Source: Akkermansia muciniphila (GTDB taxonomy: Bacteria; Verrucomicrobiota; Verrucomicrobiia; Limisphaerales; UBA9464). From it: DNA of 38,321 nt. Position 1 is the first letter of the stretch. Each line of letters starts with the position of its first letter. Below, one piece after another: positions 17,809 through 25,945 of the stretch. Under the pieces are notes generated by a model that was given only the letters and a program-made list of their open reading frames with translations, did no database searches and was not told the DNA's origin. A program made the translations under genes and the position numbers. The stretch is taken from contig CAMAUY010000044.1 of the NCBI GenBank assembly GCA_945861565.1, positions 1 through 38,321 of the forward strand, written 5' to 3'.

Positions 17809-17836
17809 CCCGCCGATGTCGTGAACAGTCGGCGGG
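17809..17836 (-). terminator. Hairpin with T tract in the leader of the GH–GT2 gene
   Basis: CCCGCCGA (17809-17816) pairs with TCGGCGGG (17829-17836). Read on the minus strand the stem is followed by TTTTCGCTTTT, so it looks like an intrinsic terminator 45 bases before the TTG start of the GH–GT2 gene. No minus-strand gene lies upstream of it, so it could act as an attenuator for that gene. Confidence 0.4.
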
Positions 17837-18013
17837 CGGCAACGTGGGTTTCTCGATCATCACCGACGGCGAGCAGGCGTGAATGAGCGACGAAGGGGGG
17901 GTGGGTGATGGGGTAGGAGAATCGGGTGGATTGTTAGGACCCCTCCTCGTCCCTCGTTCTGACGCATTCTTAGTTCCCTCGGCTGCGAACTCGTGGTACG
18001 CGATACCCCTAAC

Positions 18014-18949
18014 ATGAGCTCGGAATCCACTCCGTCACCAGCCGGTCAGCCCCGGAAGCGGAGGATCCCCCGGTCGTTTAAGGAACTCACGCCCAGTAAT
18101 CACTTCAATCCGCGGACGTTTTTTCAGGAAATGGTCTGGAAGGCGCTGCGGACCCGGCGCACGGGGTCTGTCAAAATGGCGGCATTTCCTCGACTGGAAG
18201 GGAATCAGTTGGCGCTTACCTGGATTGGACATGCTTCTTTTTTGATTCAGTTCGACGGACTGAACATGCTGATCGATCCCAATTTTGCGAACTGGCTCTT
18301 TTTGCTGAAGCGGTTGAAACGCCCGGGATTGCGGTTCCGAGATCTGCCGCCGATCGACTTGGTGCTGCTGACCCATGCGCATTTTGATCATTTCCACAAA
18401 CCCACCCTTCGGAAACTTTCATCCCCCAAGATCGGGGTGATGCCTTGGGGCTGTGGCAGCCTGGCCCGGACTCTCGGATTTACTCGGATTGTCGAACTAA
18501 AGTGGTGGGAGAGTTTTGGGAGTGGCGAGTGGCGGGTGACGCTGGTGCCGGCCCGCCATTGGGGTGCCCGCACATTACGGGACCATCAGCGGGGTTGGGG
18601 GGGATTTGTCATCGAGTACCGGGGGCGTCGGGTTTATCACGCAGGGGACACTGCGTATTTTGACGGATTCCCCGAGATCGGTGAAAGGATGCGTCCGGAG
18701 CTTGCACTCCTACCGATTGGGGCGTACCACCCGGAATCCTTCCGTCAGGTGCACATGGGACCGGAGGAAGCGGTTCAGGCTTTTGGCCAACTGGGAGCCA
18801 GTTGGCTGGTGCCAATGCATTACGGCACTTTCAAGCTTTCCTTCGAAGATTTGGATGAACCGGAGAGGCGTCTCCGACGTGCGGTCGAGGCGGCGCGGCT
18901 GACCCGGCGGCTTCGCGTTTTGGAGGAAGGGGTCACGACCTTGTTTTAG
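18014..18949 (+). CDS. MBL-fold metallohydrolase, NAPE-PLD/UlaG-like
   Basis: A 311-residue metallo-beta-lactamase-fold hydrolase with zinc motif THAHFDH (His121, His123, Asp125, His126), PARHWGARTLRD with the next His, HAGDTAYFDG with the bridging Asp, and MHYGTFKLS with the last His. WIGHASFLIQFDGLNMLIDP near residues 70-88 and the GARTL and TFKLS motifs are typical of the NAPE-PLD-like branch, which in bacteria is often of unknown substrate (phosphodiester or lactone). The N-terminal 45 residues are basic and polar, with no clear signal peptide. I chose the ATG at 18014; a GTG at 17993 in frame adds seven residues. The sialidase-like gene follows 68 bases later on the same strand. Confidence 0.85.
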   Translation: MSSESTPSPAGQPRKRRIPRSFKELTPSNHFNPRTFFQEMVWKALRTRRTGSVKMAAFPRLEGNQLALTWIGHASFLIQFDGLNMLIDPNFANWLFLLKRLKRPGLRFRDLPPIDLVLLTHAHFDHFHKPTLRKLSSPKIGVMPWGCGSLARTLGFTRIVELKWWESFGSGEWRVTLVPARHWGARTLRDHQRGWGGFVIEYRGRRVYHAGDTAYFDGFPEIGERMRPELALLPIGAYHPESFRQVHMGPEEAVQAFGQLGASWLVPMHYGTFKLSFEDLDEPERRLRRAVEAARLTRRLRVLEEGVTTLF

Positions 18950-19017
18950 CGCGATTGTTTTGGCCTGATTTGGCCCGGGCTGTGCGCAGACTTTCTAACA
19001 ATACTATGGACGGTTCT

Positions 19018-20328
19018 ATGAAGACTTGGTTTCGCTGCCTCCTGGTCATGCTGCCTCTCACCTTGGGCACGGGGGTGTCAGCCCGATCGGAGCTGTGGAA
19101 AGCGCACGATGTCCGGCAACTGGGCGATTCGGTTGGCGGTGTTCGACTGCCCGCGAAACTTGCGATGGTTAGCGAGAGTTGGAATCGTGTCGTTGCGGTA
19201 CCATACCTCATCTACATGCCGGAGAAGGACCGGCTCTTGATGCTCGTGAGCTGCGATTACCCCCATCGGCCGATGGTGTTGACGAGCCAAGATCGAGGAT
19301 CGACGTGGGATAAACCCCAGCCAATCCTTCCGACCGAACCGCCCCATGCCCGACATATGTTGGGTGTCTCGCTCACGTACCTGGGCGGCGGCCAAATCCT
19401 TTGCGGCGTCGAAGGAAAATTGCGGTGTAGCAGCCAAGACTTTGGTCAGTCGTGGCGTTCCGAGCCTATCCCTCCCAATCCGTACGGGGGAGGGTGGAAT
19501 CAATGGGATCCGTACCTCGTCGATCGCGATGCGAAAACGGACCGTCTCGTTCGCATCCTAGAAACGGGCTACCGAGGATCCACGGACGGCGGGCAAGAAG
19601 CATTCCTCCGAGCCAGCCTGGACGGTGGGAAGACTTGGGACGGAGGCACGCGAGTGCCCCAGTGGGCGAAGGTCAGCGAGGTGGCGATGGTGCGTGCGGC
19701 CAACGGTCACCTCGTGGCGGCGTGCCGAACCGATATTCCCGAGAGCAAGAAGGGCGAGACTTTGGATCATTTTGAAGGATTGGGAATTTCTATCTCCTCC
19801 GACGACGGTCGGACCTGGTCCGCGGTGAGCCAGCTTTACACGTGGGGGCGGCACCATCCGTCGTTGGTCCGAATGCCCACCGGGGAGATTGTGATGACCT
19901 ACGTGGTGCGCAAAGGATACACCGACACGAAGGAGGGATTTCCTCGATTTGGGATTGAAGCCGTCATCAGCCGCGATCAAGGCGCGACTTGGGATCTTGA
20001 TTACCGCTATCTTTTGCACACCTGGGTCGGGAATCGCAAAGGTTCCAACCAGAACCAGCCGGGTCCGCAAGCGTGGTGGGCGAGCAGCCAGGCGACCTCG
20101 ACCGTATTGTTGCCGGACGGGACATTGTTGACGGCCTTCGGGACCGGCTATCGCTCGCAACCGAACACGGCAGCCATGCCGTCACCGCGAGACGTGGGCC
20201 TGATCCAATGGCGACTGAATGATAAGCCGGTCGGCTTGGCTCATCGGATTCGGGACGTCGCCCCCGATTCCGATCTTCGGAATTGGCTCGATCCGCTGAC
20301 GGGAGAATCCGGTGGGCCAGCCAAGTGA
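19018..20328 (+). CDS. Secreted BNR-repeat sialidase-like protein
   Basis: The 436-residue protein starts with a signal peptide (MKTWFRCLLVMLPLTLGTGVSA) and has a six-bladed propeller marked by five Asp-box motifs: SQDRGSTWD, SQDFGQSW, SLDGGKTWD, SSDDGRTW and SRDQGATWD. It belongs to the sialidase/neuraminidase superfamily as found in polysaccharide-degrading bacteria. The strict sialidase Arg triad and catalytic Tyr cannot be assigned with confidence, so a different glycan or a binding role is possible. I chose the ATG at 19018 because it begins the signal peptide; the upstream in-frame start adds a non-signal segment. It may share a transcript with the MBL hydrolase. Confidence 0.8.
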   Translation: MKTWFRCLLVMLPLTLGTGVSARSELWKAHDVRQLGDSVGGVRLPAKLAMVSESWNRVVAVPYLIYMPEKDRLLMLVSCDYPHRPMVLTSQDRGSTWDKPQPILPTEPPHARHMLGVSLTYLGGGQILCGVEGKLRCSSQDFGQSWRSEPIPPNPYGGGWNQWDPYLVDRDAKTDRLVRILETGYRGSTDGGQEAFLRASLDGGKTWDGGTRVPQWAKVSEVAMVRAANGHLVAACRTDIPESKKGETLDHFEGLGISISSDDGRTWSAVSQLYTWGRHHPSLVRMPTGEIVMTYVVRKGYTDTKEGFPRFGIEAVISRDQGATWDLDYRYLLHTWVGNRKGSNQNQPGPQAWWASSQATSTVLLPDGTLLTAFGTGYRSQPNTAAMPSPRDVGLIQWRLNDKPVGLAHRIRDVAPDSDLRNWLDPLTGESGGPAK

Positions 20329-20445
20329 ATCCTCCCTCTCTTCATGACTTTGCCACGGGCCTTGCAACCTGCCGTACTCGTCCCGTAATTTGTCTTCCAA
20401 CCGACCGGGAAGAAATCCTTTGATCCGTAGCGACCGACTTTTTCA

Positions 20446-21468
20446 TTGAAAAAAAACGCTCCACCGCTGATCCGCCGTGTATTGGTCACTGGGGTGGGCG
20501 GATTCGTCGGCTCGCATGTGGCCGACCATTGTCTGGCGTTGGGGATGGAGGTGGTTGGGAGCGATGATTTTTCCGGTGGTTCCGCCGACAATGTCCCGCG
20601 GGGGGTAGAGATGGTGATCGGAGATCTTCGGGACACTCGCCTCGTCCGGTCACTGTGGGACCGTGGGCCGTTCGACTGCGTCTACCATTTGGCGGCGTAC
20701 GCCGCCGAGAGTTTATCGCACTACATCCGGCGGTTTAACTACGAAAACAACTTGCTCGCTTCGGTCAACCTTCTCAATGAAGCGGTCCAGCATGAGACCG
20801 AATTATTCGTTTTCGTCTCATCCTCCGCCGTATATGGGCAGGGTACCGGACCCTTGACCGAGCAGGTTTTACCCCGTCCATTCGATCCTTACGGGATTGC
20901 GAAATATGCCTTTGAAATGGATTTGCAGGCGACTCACGCGTTGTTTGGCATCGAGTACGTGATCTGGCGACCGCACAACATTTACGGGGAGCGACAGAAT
21001 ATTGCCGATCATTACCGCAATGTGGTGGGCATCTTCATGAACCAGGTTCTGCGAGGGGAACCGATGACGGTGGTTGGGGATGGATTCCAGTCGCGGGCAT
21101 TTTCCCATGTCGATGATGTCGCACCCTGGATTGCGCGTTGTCCGTTGACGCCCGCAGCCCGGAACGAGATTTTCAACATCGGCGCGGACACGTCCTACAC
21201 CGTGCTCGAACTCGCCGAAAGAGTCGCTGCCGCGGTCGGAAAGCCTTGTCGGATTCGACATCTGCCAGCCCGGCCGGAGCCGTCGCATCTGACGGTGGAT
21301 CACGCAAAATTCCGGCGGACATTTGATGCGCCCGCGGGGGTGTGTCTCGAAGAGGGTTTACGAAAGATGGCGGGGTGGGCGCGCAATCAGATGCACCGTC
21401 CAACGGCCCCGTTCGCGGGGATCGAGATTCGACGCAACTTGCCGGAACACTGGCGTCCCTCCCGGTAA
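20446..21468 (+). CDS. NAD-dependent NDP-sugar epimerase/dehydratase
   Basis: A 340-residue extended short-chain dehydrogenase. VLVTGVGGFVGSHVADHCL is the NAD-binding start, HLAAYAAES follows, the catalytic region is VSSSAVYG and the active pair is YGIAK. RPHNIYGERQNIADHYRNVVGIF and RAFSHVDDVAPWI are characteristic of UDP-glucuronate/UDP-glucose 4-epimerase-like proteins and related dTDP-sugar enzymes; the exact sugar cannot be read. It is a different branch from the GalE at 11.2-12.2 kb. The start must be TTG at 20446, since a TAG lies in frame at 20428-20430 and no ATG comes before the nucleotide-binding motif. It converges with thyA; the two stops are about 15 bases apart. Confidence 0.85.
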   Translation: MKKNAPPLIRRVLVTGVGGFVGSHVADHCLALGMEVVGSDDFSGGSADNVPRGVEMVIGDLRDTRLVRSLWDRGPFDCVYHLAAYAAESLSHYIRRFNYENNLLASVNLLNEAVQHETELFVFVSSSAVYGQGTGPLTEQVLPRPFDPYGIAKYAFEMDLQATHALFGIEYVIWRPHNIYGERQNIADHYRNVVGIFMNQVLRGEPMTVVGDGFQSRAFSHVDDVAPWIARCPLTPAARNEIFNIGADTSYTVLELAERVAAAVGKPCRIRHLPARPEPSHLTVDHAKFRRTFDAPAGVCLEEGLRKMAGWARNQMHRPTAPFAGIEIRRNLPEHWRPSR

Positions 21469-21483
21469 GTCGCGGCGGTAGGC

Positions 21484-22278
21484 TCACACCGCGACCGGAG
21501 CTTTAATTGGAGGGTGCGGATCATAACCGGTGAGTGCAAAGTCTTCGTAGACGAAATCCGCGAGTTCACGGCGTGCTGGATTCAGGCGCATCGTCGGGAG
21601 GGGGCGTGGTTCCCGGCCCAGTTGGAGCCGGGCCTGATCGAGGTGATTGGAGTAGAGGTGAACATCGCCAAACGTGTGCACAAATGTCCCCGGTTTCAAC
21701 CCGGTGACCTGCGCAACCATGAGCGTGAGCAGGGCGTAGCTGGCGATATTGAACGGGACGCCCAGAAACAGGTCGGCGCTACGTTGGTAAAGCTGACAGC
21801 TCAATTCTCCCTCCTGAACGTAGAATTGAAACAGCGTGTGACAGGGTGGCAATTTCATCCCCTCGATTTCGCCGGGGTTCCAGGCCGTGACAATGAGGCG
21901 CCGGCTATCCGGTGTGCGGCGAATCTGCTCAATCACCGCAGTGATTTGATTCAAGGAGCGTCCATCGGCTGTTCGCCAATCGGTCCATTGCGCGCCGTAA
22001 ACCCGACCGAGGTTTCCGGCGGAATCCGCCCATTCATTCCAGATCGTCACGCCACGGTCCTGCAGCCAGCGGACGTTGGTGTCGCCGCGGAGGAACCAGA
22101 GCAGTTCCAGGATGATGGATTTGACGTGTACCTTTTTCGTGGTCACCAACGGGAATCCGTCACCGAGGGGATATCTCGACTGGGCGCCAAACACAGACCA
22201 CGTGCCCGTTCCAGTGCGATCGCCCTTGAAGCGTCCGTGTTCAAGAACGAGTCGGAGTAGGTCCTGGTGCTGCCGCAT
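21484..22278 (-). CDS. thyA: Thymidylate synthase
   Basis: The 264-residue protein has the same length as the E. coli enzyme and methylates dUMP to dTMP with methylenetetrahydrofolate. The catalytic Cys146 is in [27 protein letters not shown] (phosphate Arg), [27 protein letters not shown] (substrate binding) and HLYSNHLDQ are all intact. The end, AVAV type (IKAPVAV), is as in ThyA. GGAG four bases before the ATG is a likely ribosome site. It follows the GalU-like gene by 76 bases on the same strand. A dihydrofolate reductase gene, often its neighbour, is not in the window. Confidence 0.96.
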   Translation of the reverse strand: MRQHQDLLRLVLEHGRFKGDRTGTGTWSVFGAQSRYPLGDGFPLVTTKKVHVKSIILELLWFLRGDTNVRWLQDRGVTIWNEWADSAGNLGRVYGAQWTDWRTADGRSLNQITAVIEQIRRTPDSRRLIVTAWNPGEIEGMKLPPCHTLFQFYVQEGELSCQLYQRSADLFLGVPFNIASYALLTLMVAQVTGLKPGTFVHTFGDVHLYSNHLDQARLQLGREPRPLPTMRLNPARRELADFVYEDFALTGYDPHPPIKAPVAV

Positions 22279-22354
22279 GCTCCGGGAATTCTATGCGAGA
22301 ATGGAGAGGCGTGTCAGTTGGCAATATTCGAGAACGCTCCGGCCTGAATTCGCC

Positions 22355-23194
22355 TTATCGACCCCGGGCGGCCAGCAAATCGACAAGCCCGGTCAGCACT
22401 TCGTCCCGGTCGGCGCCATCAAGCCCGAGAGCCAGTTGGGCGGTCAGCAATCCGTATTTAGCTCCGATGTCGTATCGGCGGCCCCGGATCTCGTGCGCGA
22501 GGTAGCGTTCCCGTCTTGCCAGGCGGGCGAGCGCGGCCGAGAGGGGGAGTCCGGCGTGATCCCGGGCGAGCATTTCCGCGAGCAGATCAAAAACCGTCGG
22601 GGTCAGGACGTGCATGCCAAAAAAGCACAGGTAATTTCCGGCACGCAATCCAGGAACAATCAATCGTTGTTCCGCCTCGGTTGGAGTCGGTTTTTCAAGT
22701 ACATCCATCACTTCGAAGAGACCCGTGTGGCCACCGATCAGCCTGCCTCCGATCGCTCCAAAGTAGGGAAGCTTGCTTTCGTGAGTGGCTTGGACTGCGG
22801 AGACAACACACTGATGAGCTTCGGCGATTTCGACGAGTTGACGGGCGCAACATCGCTTCTCACGGCTCACGTAGACGTGATCTCCGACCAGAAGCAGGAA
22901 TGGGTTTCGGCCAATGAAATCCCGCCCGCACGCCACCGCGTGGGCGTACCCCCGCGGCTCAGCCTGTTCGATAAAGTGGAGACGCCGCGCATGAATACCG
23001 GCTGCTCCCGCATAGGCGGCCTGATCGCCGGGGTGAACCACGATGCCGATCTCATCGATCCCAGCCGTCAGCGCCTCTTCAACGATGATGGCAAGGGCGG
23101 TCTTGGGCCCGCCGTCGCGGTCGACCAAGGTTTGCAGCGGGAGAGTTCGTTGCGATTGGCCAGCGGCGGTGATTAGGGCTTTTTGAATCTTCAT
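22355..23194 (-). CDS. GalU-like sugar-1-phosphate nucleotidyltransferase
   Basis: A 279-residue nucleotidyltransferase resembling UTP–glucose-1-phosphate uridylyltransferase, which makes UDP-glucose. [16 protein letters not shown] is the nucleotide loop. Relative to GxGTR-type enzymes the second Gly is Ser and the Thr is Gln, though the Arg is kept. [14 protein letters not shown] supplies the Lys of the loop. [15 protein letters not shown] is the base-binding motif, LLLVGDHVY holds the metal Asp and VLEKPTP the sugar-binding Glu-Lys. The C-terminal [18 protein letters not shown] is the usual end. I chose the ATG at 23194 ([12 protein letters not shown]) because the extension to 23260 is not family-like. 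With GalE and the epimerase it could supply UDP-sugars to the glycosyltransferase. Confidence 0.75.
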   Translation of the reverse strand: MKIQKALITAAGQSQRTLPLQTLVDRDGGPKTALAIIVEEALTAGIDEIGIVVHPGDQAAYAGAAGIHARRLHFIEQAEPRGYAHAVACGRDFIGRNPFLLLVGDHVYVSREKRCCARQLVEIAEAHQCVVSAVQATHESKLPYFGAIGGRLIGGHTGLFEVMDVLEKPTPTEAEQRLIVPGLRAGNYLCFFGMHVLTPTVFDLLAEMLARDHAGLPLSAALARLARRERYLAHEIRGRRYDIGAKYGLLTAQLALGLDGADRDEVLTGLVDLLAARGR

Positions 23195-23316
23195 GCAAGT
23201 CGTCGTCGGGCGAGCTTCCCAAACGCGGTCGTTGCCGTCAAACTGCGGGATCGAATCCAAACCATCTCGCGCTTCCGTTGACGTTTGAAGTTTCCAACCC
23301 TAGCTTGTCGTCTCAA

Positions 23317-23715
23317 ATGATTGCCGGAAAAGTTTTAGCCAAGGGTCCCACGGCGACTTCAATCCCGGGCTTTCGAACGGGTGACGAGCGCTTGATCAAG
23401 CTCACTGCGGCCGCCGGCCGCAAGGTGGGGTCGCTGTTACAAAAGCAGGGTCGCCCCTCGGGGGTGCTGCGCGTTGCCGTGATCGGAGGTGGGTGTTCCG
23501 GGCTCCAGTACAAGATGGATCTCCAGGACCAGCCCCAGAACCGGGACATCCTGGTCGAGAGCGCCGGCGTTCGCGTTGTGGTAGACCCAAAGAGTGCATT
23601 GTATGTGACAGGCTCGGAGCTCGACTTTGTGGATGCTCTGCAGGAGGGCGGGTTTAAGGTGACCAATCCCAATGCGGCGACCAGTTGCTCGTGTGGCGAG
23701 AGTTTTAGTGCCTGA
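23317..23715 (+). CDS. Iron-sulfur cluster assembly A-type carrier (IscA/ErpA/HesB family)
   Basis: The 132-residue protein has the three conserved cysteines of A-type carriers: Cys60 in IGGGCSGLQYKM and Cys124 and Cys126 in SCSCGESF. LTAAAGRKV begins the HesB fold. A-type carriers bind an Fe–S cluster or iron and hand it to target enzymes. I chose the ATG at 23317; a TTG at 23278 in frame adds 13 residues, so the N-terminus is open. An N-terminal stretch of about 20 residues precedes the fold. The HscB-type co-chaperone gene follows after about 66 bases on the same strand, which supports the role. Confidence 0.88.
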   Translation: MIAGKVLAKGPTATSIPGFRTGDERLIKLTAAAGRKVGSLLQKQGRPSGVLRVAVIGGGCSGLQYKMDLQDQPQNRDILVESAGVRVVVDPKSALYVTGSELDFVDALQEGGFKVTNPNAATSCSCGESFSA

Positions 23716-23781
23716 TCCGCGTGCCCGACCGTCCAACGAGGAATCGCTGCCGCCCACACGCATCGGATTCAGCTTACGACC

Positions 23782-24405
23782 ATGCGAGACGCTTTTAAGC
23801 TCTGCGGGGAAATCCGCTGCCCGTGGATTGACGCGGATTCGCTGAAGGAAAAATTCCTCCGGCGTTCCTCCGAGTTTCATCCGGACCGATTTCATGGAAT
23901 GCCGGCGGCTGAAAAAGAGGCCGCCACGGCGGAGTATGCGGATCTGAATGCAGCCTTCGCGCTCCTCCGGGAACCTCGCGACCGACTGGCGCATCTCTTG
24001 CAACTCGAGCGGGGGACACCGCCGCGGGACATCCAGCGAATACCACCCGGGACGATGGATCTTTTCATCGAAGTGGGGCAGCTTTGCCGCGATGTTGATA
24101 CGCATTTAGCCGCTTCGGCCGGCGCCGATTCACCGATGTTGCGGCTCGGCCGACTGCGGGCGGGACTCGAGTGGGTGGAGCGTCTGACGGCTCTGCAAAG
24201 ACGGATCAACGCCCAGCGGGATGTGCTGACGGACGAGGTGCGGGGACTGAATCTGGTGTGGGCCGATGCGCCTCCGATTGGGGCGCCCGAACGCGCAGAG
24301 CGATTGCCGTTGGAACGTCTGGAAGAGATCTACCGTGTGCTGAGTTACGCGATGCGTTGGACGGGACAAATCCAGGAACGATTAACGAGACTCGCGGAAC
24401 TTTAG
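23782..24405 (+). CDS. hscB: HscB-type J-domain co-chaperone of Fe–S assembly
   Basis: The 207-residue protein starts with a J-domain whose HPD triad is at 33-35 (SSEFHPDRFHG) and continues with AAFALLREPRDRLAHLLQL, the typical helix after the J-domain in HscB. The rest is a helical domain that would bind the scaffold IscU, and its length fits the family (about 170-210). HscB brings the IscU scaffold to the Hsp70 HscA and triggers ATP hydrolysis. Next to the A-type carrier it forms a small Fe–S maturation pair. IscS, IscU and HscA genes are not in the window. No CxxC zinc motif, present in some eukaryotic HscB proteins, is seen. Confidence 0.82.
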   Translation: MRDAFKLCGEIRCPWIDADSLKEKFLRRSSEFHPDRFHGMPAAEKEAATAEYADLNAAFALLREPRDRLAHLLQLERGTPPRDIQRIPPGTMDLFIEVGQLCRDVDTHLAASAGADSPMLRLGRLRAGLEWVERLTALQRRINAQRDVLTDEVRGLNLVWADAPPIGAPERAERLPLERLEEIYRVLSYAMRWTGQIQERLTRLAEL

Positions 24406-24472
24406 GCAGTTCGTGGGGATCCAATGCCCCGGCGACATGGCTAAAGGGTGATGGCTTTCAATCCGAAATAGT

Positions 24473-24724
24473 TCATCGCCCTTCACGCCCTTCTGAAACG
24501 AAATCCGCACTGTCAGGCCCGGTTTGCGGTCGTCTTAAAAGTCGAGCGACTCCGGGAACTAGTTTTCGTTTCAGGAATGGGTTGCCGTCGACGGACGTTG
24601 CGGGAGGCAACATCCGGGCTATTGGCTTTCCATGCTGGGTGACAATTACTTCATGTTCTTCACTTACCCGGCGCAACCAGTGTCCGGTTTGGTCATGCAA
24701 CTGCTTGATCGAAATCGAAGTCAT
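24473..24724 (-). CDS. Orphan Phd/YefM-family antitoxin
   Basis: An 83-residue protein with the Phd/YefM pattern. ISIKQLHDQTGHWLRRV is the DNA-binding N-terminal part, VTQHGKPIARMLPP follows, and the C-terminal region has GPDSADFVSEGREGR, the tail that normally contacts a PIN/VapC-type toxin. The toxin gene, usually overlapping the 3' end, is missing. A start codon does overlap the stop as ATGA (24473-24476), but the frame closes after 11 codons. The protein could be a leftover regulator or act with a toxin elsewhere. Confidence 0.78.
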   Translation of the reverse strand: MTSISIKQLHDQTGHWLRRVSEEHEVIVTQHGKPIARMLPPATSVDGNPFLKRKLVPGVARLLRRPQTGPDSADFVSEGREGR

Positions 24725-24730
24725 TGATAA

Positions 24731-24752
24731 AAAGTGTCACAAGAGTCACTTT
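24731..24752. promoter_or_regulatory. Imperfect palindrome upstream of the antitoxin gene
   Basis: AAAGTG (24731-24736) and CACTTT (24747-24752) are inverted around a ten-base centre, with GTCAC repeated inside. It lies seven bases before the antitoxin start, where Phd/YefM proteins normally bind to repress their own operon. It may be the operator; no promoter boxes are certain. Confidence 0.4.
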
Positions 24753-24802
24753 ATGTAGAGCGAGGACCCGCCTCCCCTTGGGACAAACGGACCCGACGCG
24801 CG

Positions 24803-25855
24803 CTAGTTCCGTCGCAGTGTGGCGAGCCCCTTGAGGAGATCGATCGCGCGATTCAGAGCCGAATCGCGGATCGGTTGGGGCAGATCCGAGGAAGGCGACG
24901 AGGGCGTGGCAGAGAGGGCGGTGTCCGGGCCGTCGGGATTCTTGACTCCGGCTTTTCTGGACCGTACGAGTTCCGCCTCATTGAGCCGTTTGCGCGAGGA
25001 GGGGGCGGCGACGCCCGGGTTTTTCGGACTTTTCGAAACGTCCTCCGACGCGACGAGCCAGGGATTCTCCAGCCAGTTCTTTTCGAGCTCCGGCGGTGCG
25101 TTGACGACGATATCCGGAGTGACTCCATCAGCCGGCAACGTTTCGTGGTTGCCGAATTGGACGGGTGCCGATGGCAGTCGAATTTTTCGGCCGTCGCCGA
25201 GTGGCACTTCGCGCCGTGGGCCCGATTGACCCGCCGTTTTGCTGCCAAGAATGAGGCCTCGGCCGCTTTGTCGAAGGGCGCCCGCGAGCGCTTCCGCCGA
25301 GCCCGATGTCTGTGAATTGACCAGCACAATCAACGGCAGGGACCAAGAATTCGTTCCCTCGGGGGCAACGACCATGCCTTCTCCCCAATCGAGGACGGGT
25401 TGTCCCGCGGGGATGAACAGGCTGGCGGCATTGGCGGCCGCTCGAAAATCGGACCCGATGGCAAACCGGAGATCGAGAATTAGACCGTCCCGACCGGAGC
25501 TAAACTCTGGATCCGCGAGAGCTGCCGACAGCTGGGGTGCCAGGGCAAGGGTGACTTGCCCGACCCGGACATAGGCGCACCGTTTTTCGAGTACTCGCTT
25601 GTTTGCCAAGGCCGGTGGGTCGGCCAGAGCCGCGGAATCCGAGGTGCCGCCGTCAACAATTCCTCCGAACCGGTCCAGGAGCGCTTTTGAGGCGGCCTGC
25701 TCGAACTCTGCGGCAGCCCAACCCTGCAGATTGGTTCGCAGCAGATCGTAAATCTCGCGAACGGGCGGCAGCTCCGCGGCCTGCATCGGACTGATTCCGA
25801 AGGCCAAACCGAATGCCGCGACGCTTGTCCAAAACGCTGTCCGTTTCCTTTGCAT
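24803..25855 (-). CDS. Secreted S41-family-like protein lacking the usual Ser/Lys dyad
   Basis: The 350-residue protein has a signal peptide (FGLAFGISPMQA) and the core of S41 tail-specific peptidases without a PDZ domain: AYVRVGQV, GLILDLR, AANAASLFIPAGQPVL, LPLIVLVNSQTSGSAEALAGAL and GRGLILGSKTAGQ. Aligned to NxxTASASE-type proteases, the nucleophile Ser position is Gly (N-S-Q-T-S-G-S-A-E), and the Lys of TFGK is Gln in TAGQ. A nearby Ser could take over, as in some divergent S41 groups, so inactivity is probable, not proven. The last 100 residues are polar, charged and probably disordered, with KNPGVAAPSSRKR and similar. It follows purD by 90 bases on the same strand. Confidence 0.65.
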   Translation of the reverse strand: MQRKRTAFWTSVAAFGLAFGISPMQAAELPPVREIYDLLRTNLQGWAAAEFEQAASKALLDRFGGIVDGGTSDSAALADPPALANKRVLEKRCAYVRVGQVTLALAPQLSAALADPEFSSGRDGLILDLRFAIGSDFRAAANAASLFIPAGQPVLDWGEGMVVAPEGTNSWSLPLIVLVNSQTSGSAEALAGALRQSGRGLILGSKTAGQSGPRREVPLGDGRKIRLPSAPVQFGNHETLPADGVTPDIVVNAPPELEKNWLENPWLVASEDVSKSPKNPGVAAPSSRKRLNEAELVRSRKAGVKNPDGPDTALSATPSSPSSDLPQPIRDSALNRAIDLLKGLATLRRN

Positions 25856-25945
25856 GGGGGGAGACTAGCCGTCCGGCCGGTGGAAGAGAGATGAATTCTT
25901 TTTTTCGGTTCGGAAGCGAGCGCACACACGTGAGGTGGCGGCTTC

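Noticed and set aside
21469..21495. 7-bp hairpin between the epimerase and thyA genes
   Set aside because: No T tract and it overlaps the end of thyA; too weak to call a terminator.
22076..23176. 366-codon plus-strand frame across thyA and the GalU-like gene
   Set aside because: Antisense to two genes with clear family motifs.
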